DNA of 64,000 nucleotides. Origin: Adiantum capillus-veneris (taxonomy: Eukaryota > Streptophyta > Polypodiopsida > Polypodiales > Pteridaceae). Position 1 is the stretch's first letter. Each line of letters opens with the position of its first letter. This document shows, in pieces, positions 54,014 through 64,000 of the stretch. Location of the stretch: NCBI GenBank assembly GCA_014529385.2, contig CM043962.1, forward strand, positions 127,355,470-127,419,469, given 5' to 3'. The position numbers were made by a program, and so were the translations under genes. The notes beneath the pieces are model-generated. The model saw nothing but the letters and a program-made list of their open reading frames with translations, did no database searches and was not told the DNA's origin.

Positions 54014-54365
54014 CAAACAAAAGAAGAAAAGACAAGAAAGCCAACATACAAAGAAACAAACACACAAAGTCACAAACAAACAATACACACACACACACAT
54101 ACACAAACACACACAGGTTTTGCCTCTCGCGCACACACACAAGAGAAAAAAAAAATTTTGTTTTTAAATTTTAATTTTTTTCAAAAACTCAAAAAACAAA
54201 TTTTTTATTTTCTTTGTTTTGTTTCTCTTTATTGCATTGCACACGCATCAAACATCCGCACACGCCCCATTCACACGTATTTAAGCACAAATAAACATAT
54301 TTAGAACCCCGAGAGTCAGATTTCATACGAAATTGTTTGATTTTGTCGATTTGAGCCGTTGTTAG
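52645..54365 (+). other. Family X leader, copy 3 (primer site deleted)
   Basis: It matches 43995-45675. No primer-binding site remains. It includes the CA microsatellite at 53949-54010 and poly-T runs near 53680. Confidence 0.7.
53949..54010. repeat. (CG/CA)n microsatellite
   Basis: GCACGCACGCGCGCGCACGC followed by about 20 CA repeats. The corresponding place in the other X leader is much shorter, so it has expanded in this copy. Confidence 0.95.
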
Positions 54366-56775
54366 CATATTTGAGCCAGATCACACACACAAACCTTGTT
54401 TGACACAGATTTTGATTTTGGTTCTGTGATTTTTCAGATTACACGCTTTGGAGTTGTTTCACTTGTAATATTACATTTTGACTCGATTGGACCACCGTAG
54501 AGTCCCATGATTGACCATATTTGACCTCTACTTGCAATAGAGACGCGTTTTGCCCTTGATATTGACCAAATTTTGCTAGTTAGATCCTGTTCACATACAA
54601 GATCGCGATTTGACTGCTTTTGTCTATTCTTAGCACACCGACACGCGATTAAAGCTTGATTTGGTTAGTAGACCTACATTTGGCTACGACTTTGACTGGG
54701 TGACCAATTTTAGAGCCAGATTACGCACAGAGATCCTGATTACCATTTGGATAGCCATTCATTGCCAGATTATGCCTTGCACCTAGTGCATTGGTTTATT
54801 GTCCCCTAGCGCCAGATTTGACATAGACTGCTAGACTTTGGCAGTCATGGATCTTGAGCATCGATCACCTCCAGGATTTCCATATTCACCACCATCTAGG
54901 AGACTGACCTTAGCAGAGATCATATTAGAGGCTAGGGAAGATATGGAGCGTAAGTGCACAACCATAGCTACGAGCCACAGAGACCTCAGATTTTGATTGT
55001 TCCTACTATCACACATGCTAGAGAGGTTGTAGACATGGTACCACCTTCCACATTGCCAGCCAGGAGCACACCAGATACTGAGCTTTCCAGCTCACATGCA
55101 CCAGATTTACCAATGATTGCTAGATCACCTAGAGCCACCATGTAGGCACGAGCCGAGCCTAGGGTTGACACTTCGAGTATTGAGGCCCGAGATGAGATTG
55201 TGCTATATTTTGTGTGTCATAGAGGAGCCATGCCTTGGTTTCTTGACCATGACGGACATTCCTATACCAAAGGTACCTTCTTAGACAAGATCTAGACCCT
55301 TCTATACGACAGATAGCCAGAGTTTAGAGGAGACATTTTGTTACGACTGAGTTCTTTAGCGATAAACTCAAGGGCAATACATGTCCCTGCTGACCAGCCC
55401 ATATGGTACTGTTGATAGAGCACATCCTGATGATTATTTAGATACCCATGTACATCCTAGGATAGTGCAGTTTTGTAGATTAGAGCACACATTGACTTAT
55501 GCTGATGATTGTTGATGTAGATACAGACATGAGCAGAGGAGATGGTATATTAAGCCACACATGAGTGTTCTGTCATATCTTGTTGGAGATCTTCGCGATA
55601 GAATTTATAGGGACCCATTGGGTCAGATTTACTATTTGATGATTGGATTGCCCTATTCTCCATGGCATGGCCAGGATACTAGATAGATATTCACCGAGAG
55701 TTCACATACACCTCCTAGACAGATATCCTGTACCAGGTTCCCTCCCAGAGCTTCATCACCCAGACAGATTTTGCCACAGAGCATAGTTGATCACCTGCGA
55801 TCTAGAGTGACTCAGATGAAGAGGACAAATGCTGAGATTGCTGATAGGACGAGTACACTAGAGGGCCCTACCATGGAGCCACCTACATTGCATATTCCAG
55901 AGGTTGATACTTGTTCTACGAGGGATGTACAGCGTAGTGAGATTGCTCCTACACTAGACACGAGGACTGGGCCACTAGGGATTGATAGAGTGCCAGATTC
56001 CATATCTATTATTGATGATCCCCTTGCACCTATCATAGAGGTACATGTCCCACCATAGCCTATACATGAGGAGATAGCCGATGCACATGACCATGAGAGT
56101 GTTGACATTACTACAAAGCCTTTAGAGAACGGGATACCTATAGAGATAGATGCTTGCATAGAGACACCTACTCATGAGAATTCACCACCAAATTCATTGA
56201 TGATTGAGCACACAGACCCCCCATGTGAGACACAGACATATGAGGTATTTAGAGACCATGACTGTCACCCCCGGAGTGTAGAAATCACACATAAGGATCC
56301 AGGGACCCCTTTGATGATAGTGACTTCTACCATTGTACTTGAGATACCCCGAGAGGTAGAGCCTACGTTAGAGGATGTTTCCACTAGGAGTAGTCCCACC
56401 CATGAGCCACCTAGGACATATCAGGCCTATAGCTCATCATCAAGAGCTTATGATAGGACTACTAGACATGTTTATGTGCCTTGCATGATGACACATGTTA
56501 GACCTTTAGCTAGTGACGATATGCTAGTTTGGATTGAGAGCCACAACACACATGATGGAGTATCACATGGTTGGCTCACATCTAGAGAGTCACTAGAGGC
56601 ACATGGATTCTATAGAGGACATAGAAAAATTTGTGTTCCTAGACCACATACCACTGCACATCCTCCTAGATCTACTACAGTTTCTTTGACCACACCTATG
56701 CCAGAGAGATCTAGACCATTTTCACAACCATTCAAGAGGCCTACTCCACGCCGAGGACATACACGGACGAGCTAG
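54366..56775 (+). pseudogene. Family X degenerate ORF, copy 3
   Basis: Same unit as 45676-48475 but with an internal deletion at about 54858 that removes roughly 530 bp. The last part is open for 193 codons (56197-56775): CETQTYEVFRDHDCHP, PLASDDMLVWIESHNTHDG and a basic C-terminus KRPTPRRGHTRTS. This shows that the family frame continues to this point. No domain is recognised. Elsewhere the frame has many stops. Confidence 0.75.
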
Positions 56776-58524
56776 ATATCCACGACCACATATGAGGAGA
56801 GGTTGACATACCTTCCTTGAGATACAACGGACATTGAAAATTTGGCTACCAAAGATCCTACCACTTATTACACCACAGGGTTCCATGAGCCATAGCTCAC
56901 CAGAGATTCCTATTGTTCATGTTATTGATTTAGAGCTAGGCACGAGTCATCCACTGAGGGATTCTAAGCTACAAAGTTATTTGACGACATAGTCACAGGC
57001 TGATGTCCTCCCAAGATCCACTACTTGTGCTATAGATTCTACCATGCATATGGAGCTAGGTGCTAGCCAGTCATTGACCATTAGACAAAGAGCTAGAAGA
57101 TAACATGCTTTATTGTTTGGAGAGAGTTCTCTTATCCCTCCTAGTTGCACTAGACCATTGACTTGATCATATTGACTATGGTGCACTAGTTGCATGCATT
57201 TATACTAGAGGCACTTCTTTCCTACGGGTTTTTTCCCTCTAGGTATCCAGGTTTGAGACCCTAGTTTAGGATTTCTTTCATTTTGTAATAAAGCTTTCAC
57301 TACTATGCTGGCACACCTTTCTAGCTGGTAGTGTCTTGCCTTATGATTTTGCAGCATAGATGGACTTTAGCTTCCAGATTTCATGGTTCCATTCAGATTT
57401 AGAGTTTTATACCGATTTCCACAGCTACTGAGGGGCTGCATCATATTTCTCCAGGTGTATCACTTCCTACGCTATATGTTTTTGTACACCTATATTTGCT
57501 TATTGTGGCTTTTCATGGTTTGATTGAGTCCATTTTATTATGTCTTGTTATCTGCCAGTAGAGATAAATTAACATAGAGTTTAGTCTTATTGATAAGCCT
57601 TGAGGTTAGGAGGCTGTGACTTTAGGTTAATCGCTCTCTAATTCTTGATTGCCTATTGTATGTTTGATTCTAGTAGTGTGTTAGGATTTGTGCATGAGTT
57701 AATTAACATAGATTTTAGTCTTATTGATAAGCCTTGAGGTTAGGAGGCTCTGACTTTAGGTTAACTCATTTACTTGACCTACTAGTCCTAGTTGGCAGGA
57801 TTATTTAAATATTTGAGACCTTAGGAGGGTTTTAGGCATAGAGAAGCTTGCTCACTTTACAACAAAGAGCACTAGTAAGATTACAAAGGATATGGAAGCA
57901 CACAAGTTCCACAAGTGTAAAAGCTTAAGCTGGAGAAGAAATCCCAACTGGATTTTGGTACTTCACTCACGTATAGCCTATGGTATTAGAGTCCTAGAGA
58001 TCCCCAGTGGGGTGCTTTTCCTTCAAAAGCAAAAAACCTCGGGCATAAAAAGTAAGCACTTATGAAAAATGCTCTTAAAAACAATGTGAAAAAATGAAAG
58101 AGAAAAAGAAAAGACTTCCATTGAGCTTAAAGTAAAAACCTCAAGCTTTTGTTTGGAGTTGTATAGTTAGTTCGCTTATCTTTGTTCATAAACACAAATA
58201 GGGAATCTTGCCTTTAGATAATTTTTCTAGTTGAGCTAGTACTAGAGTGACTGTTTTAACCCTTCATCATATCTAATTAATTAATATACTCATCCATAAG
58301 CCCAAAACTCTTGTTATTTAATTTTTTTTAGCAAGTGCAATTCATTTGTCTTTTAGTGACAGTTTAACAATTCATAATTCTTTGCACACTTAGTCATTCC
58401 ATGATGTGCTTTACTTTGCCTTATAGCAAATTTTCCACATGATTATGCTTGCTACTTCCTTTTGCAGGCACATTCTTCTTGGAGCGTTCACCGCAATATA
58501 TCTTTGTCGGGGACGACAAAGCCT
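56776..58524 (+). mobile_element. Family X 3' region, copy 3
   Basis: It matches 40040-43030 but is shorter. Around 57560-57760 a block (TAGTCTTATTGATAAGCCTTG...) is duplicated, and between the duplicates lies a piece of LTR sequence (CTCTCTAATTCTTGATTGCC, 57633-57690). It ends with the GTCGGGGACGACAAAG block. Confidence 0.7.
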
Positions 58525-58537
58525 AAGAAGGGGGGAA
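58525..58537 (+). promoter_or_regulatory. Polypurine tract of family X, copy 3
   Basis: AAGAAGGGGGGAA directly before the LTR at 58538. Confidence 0.9.
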
Positions 58538-59318
58538 TATTGGATGCATCCAACATCAACAGCCGTTTTCACCTTCTCATGGACATTATTTTTCCATTTG
58601 CTCTGTATTTAGTCATGGGCTCACATTGCGTTCCAAGTTGTATCTGTTTATTCACTTCATGTACTTTGGGCGGTCGGCCATAACTTTTAAAACCCTAGGT
58701 ATACAAGTGAATGTAGCTCATGTGAAAGGGGAGATATCATTTTGAGAGAAACCTAGAGTAGAGAAGGAGAAGAAGGAGGCGATGGAGGTGGAAGCATGGA
58801 GCTGCATGCACTCTCTTCACGGACCGATTATATGCATGCAATGAAGATGAGTCCTTTTGTCTTTCTCTTGCTTTTCATTAAGTTGTGTATTAGTGTCTTG
58901 ATGGTGTGGACTAAGAACTAATCAGTCTCTAATTCTTCACTGTCTATTGTATATTTGATTCTAGTAGTGTGTGCATGATTAGATAAGTGTGTAGATTAAG
59001 GATTTGTGCATGCATTTCTCTAATCATAACTCCATGAGCTTGTGATTAGGATGTGACCATGAGGATTAGTAGAGAATGCAATGATTAGCAACCTTGATTA
59101 GTATAAGGGTTAGCGTGTGTGCATACACTAATCCCCTTCATTAGTTCTCTCTTCTTCCTATTGTAGATAATCTCATGTGATTTCCCCACTCAATTCTATC
59201 TCATTTCTCTCACACAATCACCCATGTGTGATGTTTCCATGCCCTAGCCGGGTCGCTACCATCCTTGGATTGATAATTTTGTTGATTCTTTGGAGCTATG
59301 CTACGAGGGAAGCTAAAT
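58538..59318 (+). mobile_element. Family X LTR, right-hand copy
   Basis: It matches the 43045 LTR from TATTGGATGCATCC (first TG decayed to TA) to ...GGAAGCTAAAT. No primer site follows, so it is the terminal 3' LTR of the array. The flank TAGGAGTC cannot be matched because the left end of the array is lost. Confidence 0.88.
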
Positions 59319-61140
59319 AGGAGTCTATACATTGTGTTGTGTCTATCTTCTTCTCCATGATCTATGTTTAGTGCTTGCGAACACACACTCTTCTTTTAGT
59401 CTTCAATATATGAATGGACAGTGATAAGTATACCAAATTGGTAAGTGATTATTTGCATTATAGAGCATGCAATAAGGTATTGTCAATGGTGGATAAAAAA
59501 CAAAAATGGTGATGTGTGTAGCCACCATCGTAGTTCTAAAGATTGTACACTAATGGTGGGTAGTGACACACAAAATATGATTGTGCTATCAATGAGTTTA
59601 CCATGACTAACTATAGATTTGAAAATAATGATGATATGTTGATTGCGTTTTGGGGCCTAAAGGAAAAAAATAAACTTTGGACAGAAGACGATAACAAGAG
59701 CATATATCAGCCTAGTGTTGTGAAGAGAAAACTCTTCATTAGGAATGATTACACCCATGTACTCATGTTTTGCAACATTGTCTACCATATTTGTTTTTGC
59801 TTGACAAAGAAACTACTAGGCACATTCATGCATGTGGGTGATATAATGCCTTCCGCTAGACCTTGGCCACAACTTATATTGGGGGAGGTATCCATGTCTA
59901 TTTAGGTAGATAGTTTGGGTTCTTTGAGATGGATTCCACCACTTTAACCCAATGAAAAAGGATCTTTCACCTCGACACATAGCGTATCAGAGCATGATCC
60001 TCAACAACCCATTCAAGGTTCTAGCAATCCAAAGAGATATGATGAGCTGAGAAATGGAGAAGAATCATCAAATTTCTAGAAAAGAGTACTTTTGACTACT
60101 AAAGACAAAGCTTGCACAAAGATGAAGACAAATCTAGAGACCAAGTTTGCACGATGATATGCAATGGATAGGAAGGGGGAAATGTTAGCAGCTGGACCAA
60201 ACGTGCACCCTCCTAGTCGGTCACCTCTTCATAAAGCCATCATTTTTGTACTCTTTATGTTTTTTCCAAAAAAGCTTTGCAAATAAGAGAAAATTTAATT
60301 ATTGAACCAAGTGATTACTAAGACAAACCTTTGTAAAATCCAAGTTGTAATCCCTAATTTTGGGTTTTGAGCCTTGTAAGCCACTACCCAAAAAAGGCCT
60401 AGGTATGAAGTTTAAATGCTTGGGTTTGAACACAAATCTTTGTATCATTATCTAAAATTTTGAAGCTTTTGAGCATACGACTGAGAGCGGCTACACTCTC
60501 GCACATTGAAAGCATATTTCCTCAAACTCAGTTAATCCAAATTTTTTTTTGACAAGTGCTTTGTGTTCCTTGTCTTTTGCTCTTCAACTGAAGTATGATG
60601 ATTCTCAATTTTATTGTGGTTTGTGAGATGGCTTGTCTACAAAATATATTTGCTGGTTTTAGTGCATAAATAGTTCTTTTCTGATGTCTTGACCATAAGA
60701 GAGTGTTCCTAGACCATAGGACGGCCTTTCTTGATATTTTTGTTGCAATTTTTAGGGCCTTGATCATGATGGATAGTGATTTTGGTACCTTGCTAGATTA
60801 TGACCAGACTTGGTAGGATAGTGCCCCTAAATCTCTCAACCTCCTCCTAAAGTTACATTGGTTTTGACTCCGTTTGAGTGCCGAAATGGTGTGACAACCT
60901 AGAGCACTGAGATAGCACATACGTAAATTTCCTAGGTAGAGAGTGATAGATTTTCTAGTTCTATAGATAGCGTCAGATCGTAGGTTCACTTTCTGAGGTT
61001 GATACCCTCAAAGAGCCTCCACACCCCATCTGAGTCGCTTCCTTGATCATTTATAGTATGTTAGTATCAGAAAACTATGTTGCAGACATCCGAGAGCAAT
61101 GACCGGCTAAAACAAGGGACTAGAACAACACCTTTAGGCT
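59319..61140. other. No gene recognised; one unknown 100-codon ORF
   Basis: The only open frame of note is 59603-59905 (+), with FENNDDMLIAFWGLKEKNKL and THVLMFCNIVYHICF. It shows no family resemblance and may be a fragment of an unknown element; a further stretch (SNPKRYDELRNGEESSNF near 60030) is in another frame. The remainder is AT-rich. Confidence 0.35.
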
Positions 61141-62770
61141 TGAACTTATGTTTGAGTCTCAATCGCATATGATATTGTAGTATTAGTTTGTAAGGCTAGC
61201 CTCATGACATCCTTGTGCTACTAAGGGCAAACGGCTGGAACTTAAGTTTGAACCTCCCCTACATAAGCTAGTATATCACTATCATGCAAGTCTAGCTTCA
61301 TGGCATCCTTGTGGATACCAAGGGAGTAGAGCAATAGTTTTAGGCTCAAACTAAACTTTGAGCCTCAATTGTATATGTTATTGTATCCATAGGGTGTAAG
61401 TATATCCTCATGACATCCTGTGGCTACTAAGGGCAAAAGGCTCAAGCTTAAGTTCAAACCTCCCCTACATATGCAAGTATAGCACTACCATGCAAGTATA
61501 GGTTCATGACATCCTTATGGATACCAAGGGAATAGAACAACACTTTTAGGCTCAAGCTTTAGTTTGAGCCTCAAATACATATGCTATTAGAGCACTAGGG
61601 TGTAAAGCTAGCCTCATGACATCCTTGTGGCTACCAATGCCCAAAGTCTCAAAATCACTTGCATATTCTAGTGTAGCATTAGCATGCAAGGCTAGTCTTA
61701 TGAAATCCTTGTGGCTACCAAGGTCATAGAGTAGCACCTTAAGGATCAAGATTAAGTTCAAACCTGAATTGCATATTATAGTGTATCACTAGGATGGAAG
61801 GCTTGCCTCATGACATCCTTGTGGCTACTAAGGGCAAGAGGCTTGAAATTAATTTTGAGCCTCACCTACATATGCTTGTATAACATACCATGCAAGTCTA
61901 GCTTCATGTCAACCTTGTCGATACCAAGGGAATAGAACAACATCTTTAGGATCAAACTTAAGTTTGATCCTCAATTGCATATCGTATTGTAGTACTAGAG
62001 TGTAAGGCTAGCCTCATCACATCCTTGTGGCTACTAGGGGCAAGAGGCTCAAAATTAAGCTTGAACCTCACCTACTTTTTCTAGTATAGCACTATCATGC
62101 AAGTTTAGCTTCATGACATCCTTGTGGATACCAACGGAATAGAACATTGTCAACACTTTTAGGCTCGAACTTAAGTTTGAGCTTCAAGTGCATGTGCTAT
62201 TGTAGCACTAGAGTGTAAGGCTAGCCTTATGACATCCAAGTGGGGCTACCAATGCCAAGAGGCTCAAACTTAAGTTTGAGCGATCCTCACTTGCATATGC
62301 TAGTGTAGCACTAGCATGCAAAGCTAGCCTTGCATGCTAGGCTAGCCTTGTGACATTCTTGTGGCTACTAAGGTCATATAATAGCACCTTTAGGATTGAG
62401 CTCAAGTTCGAGCCTCAAGTGCATATGCTAGTGTATAAATAGAGTGCAAGGTAATCCTTGTGACTGCAAAGGGCCTAAAACATCACTTTTAGGCTCAGAC
62501 TTAAGTTTGAGCTTCCTCCCCTTATCCTAGTCTGGCATTACCATTCAAAGCTAGCCTCATGACATTCTTTTGGTTTCTTCCAAAGTCATAAAGCTTCATA
62601 TTTAGGCTCAAAATTAAGTTCAAGCCTTGTCTACATTTGCTAGTGTAGCACTAACTTGAAAGGCTACACTCATGGCATCCTTGTGGCTAGAAAGGGATCA
62701 TAACAATACTTTTTGGCTCAAACTTGAATTTGAGCCTTGCCTACACATGCTAGTGTATTGCTTAAAATGT
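61141..62770. repeat. Tandem satellite, about 15 diverged units of 85-115 bp, alternating in two types, each with a dyad
   Basis: The phrase CATGACATCCTTGTGG recurs at about 61203, 61289, 61401, 61503, 61613, 61697, 61808, 61901, 62012, 62111, 62227, 62347, 62450, 62561 and 62671. In much of the array two unit types alternate: one with CTCATGACAT...GGCTACTAAGGGC and one with TTCATGACAT...GGATACCAAGGG and AATAGAACAAC. That gives a dimer of about 205-210 bp. Each unit contains a dyad of the form GGCTCAAACTTAAGTTTGAG; the best copy is at 62261-62281. Confidence 0.88.
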
Positions 62771-62834
62771 ATTGTTTAATTTAAAACATGTGCTCCTTGT
62801 TGAGGTTCTTAATTTATTTTTGGTAGTTTCAGGA

Positions 62835-63730
62835 ATGGAGGCTTCCAATGTACCAAGGATATCAAAGCAGGGTGCATAAGTATTCACACTCTATGTTCTT
62901 GGAATGTCCACTCAAGCCAAAACTATTGCTCCAAGAATAGAGGTTGATAAGACCTTTGAATTAACAAAAGAAAAAAGTGAAGTAGTTTGTGGATACCTAT
63001 GATATGGATGCAAACTATGAAGGTGACATTCATCTATATTTTTCACAAGGTGATATGAAATATGGAGACATGGGGAGTGTTGTGCCTATCAAAGATGATG
63101 TGGATGAAACAACAATACTATGCTTTACATGTAATCTGCTACCTATTGGAGAGACCACAAAGGCAACAAGTTTTGCTTATCATTGGGAAATTTTCATGTA
63201 GTAGACATGAATGATAGAAAACCAGAAAAAGAAAATTCTATTGTAAAATTAGGATTGAAGATCTCCATCTTTACTGATCAAGAAGACACATGTGTGGATT
63301 GTGTGAAAGACCTAGTGAAGATAGTGAAACATGCAAAGTGGGCCTTGAGCTTACCAAACAATGTTTCACCTACAAAGGAACCAATACGGGATCTATCTAA
63401 GAAACTTGTGGAGAAGATAGGGAAAGCCATAGTTAGAAGTGCACTTGCCGCATCAAGAGGTGCCCGTGCAAGCTCTTAAAATCATGTAGAGAAGATCATT
63501 TCCACCATTAGTTTAGAGGATCAAGAAGGTTCACAGGGAGCAAGAGGCAAGGGAATCACAACAAAAAGGAAGACTCTACTCTAGAAGAAGATCGACAAAA
63601 AATAGAAAAGAGGAAGATGAAAAAGAGCATAGAAGACAAAGAGGTTTTTGAAGAGGAGTTGAAGGAAATTGAAACTCCAACAGAAGATAACAAGGCACTG
63701 CCCTCCTTAGAAATTAAGAGGGATTCTACT
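62835..63730 (+). pseudogene. Unknown degenerate ORF after the satellite
   Basis: The reading starts MEASNVPRISKQG near 62835, directly after an acceptor-like TTTCAG, and is broken. Better pieces are 62989-63201 (DANYEGDIHLYFSQGDMKYG) and 63183-63479 (KLGLKISIFTDQEDTCVDCV, IRDLSKKLVEKIGKAIVRSA). Then about 63580-63740 is highly charged and helical-looking (DRQKIEKRKMKKSIEDKEVF). I recognise no family. It could be a gag-like protein of an element extending beyond the window. Frame changes near 63000 and 63190 and stops mark it as decayed. Confidence 0.4.
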
Positions 63731-64000
63731 CTTTTGGGATAAATGAAGTCTTTAGCATTGACGTGACAATGTGTTTTCCTTCTCCATCAACCTATATGTA
63801 CAAAAGATTGAATCTAGATTGGGCCAAAATTTTGACTTTAGAATTCATTCAAGAACCAAAGCAGGAGGAGATATTGGAAATTTTGACGCCTTGTGATTTC
63901 TTTCAAAAAAATTCCTATCAACGAACTTTCCAAAGAGGATGTTCACAATATTGACTACTAGATAATCTCTAGACAACACTCCATTAGTGCTCCCAAACAT
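63731..64000. other. No gene recognised
   Basis: A 63-codon frame at 63763-63954 (YMYKRLNLDWAKILTLEFIQ) may continue the preceding relic. Nothing else is supported. Confidence 0.25.

Noticed and set aside
53866-54304. ORFs rich in His-Thr or Cys-Val over the CA repeat
   Set aside because: They are translations of a microsatellite and simple A-rich sequence; the similar ORFs at 45198-45606 have the same cause.

Overview
This is a piece of a large, repeat-rich land-plant nuclear genome. The evidence is plant-type LTR retrotransposons of both superfamilies (a Ty3/gypsy chromovirus with a C-terminal chromodomain, copia elements with GAG-pre-integrase and RVT_2-type domains), primer-binding sites of the TGGTATCAGAGC and TGGCGCC types, nested insertions with 5-bp target duplications, and AT-rich filler. 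No intact host gene, rRNA, tRNA or CRISPR array was recognised. The species cannot be named from the sequence; a big-genome lineage such as a fern or gymnosperm is a guess.

Layout. 1-2.8 kb: 3' end of a plus-strand chromovirus (integrase, chromodomain, polypurine tract, 1.59-kb 3' LTR). 4.99-7.37 kb: 5' end of a decayed element (TGGCGCC-type primer site, leader with four spaced palindromes, gag N-terminal relic). 7.47-11.49 kb: minus-strand gypsy gag-protease-RT relic, split inside gag by a solo LTR (9259-10850) of the same family as the LTR at 1230. 13.5-14.4 kb: LINE-type endonuclease relic. 15.0-20.2 kb: low-copy-looking degenerate coding sequence, two MITE-like hairpins and a minus-strand histone-H3-like relic. 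20.5-26.4 kb: two copia fragments facing each other, the left with 5' LTR to RT, the right (inverted) with RT to 3' LTR.

26.4-59.3 kb: at least three head-to-tail copies of a non-autonomous LTR element (called family X here) that share LTRs (43045-43834, 52058-52644, 58538-59318) and carry a long degenerate reading frame with no recognised domain. The first copy is interrupted by a complete nested minus-strand element (27834-39992, target duplication CACGA) that encodes gag and an intact 902-residue protease-containing ORF but no reverse transcriptase. It has an extra LTR-primer-site-LTR module at its 3' end and eight copies of a 22-24 bp palindrome in its leader.

59.3-64 kb: unknown sequence, a roughly 105-bp tandem satellite with alternating unit types (61.1-62.8 kb), and a degenerate unknown ORF.

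The most unusual signal is the use of long, nearly perfect palindromes as spaced repeats: in the leaders of two related LTR elements (different palindrome sequences, similar 260-294 bp spacing) and again in the satellite. In the nested element a half-palindrome is also present in each LTR.
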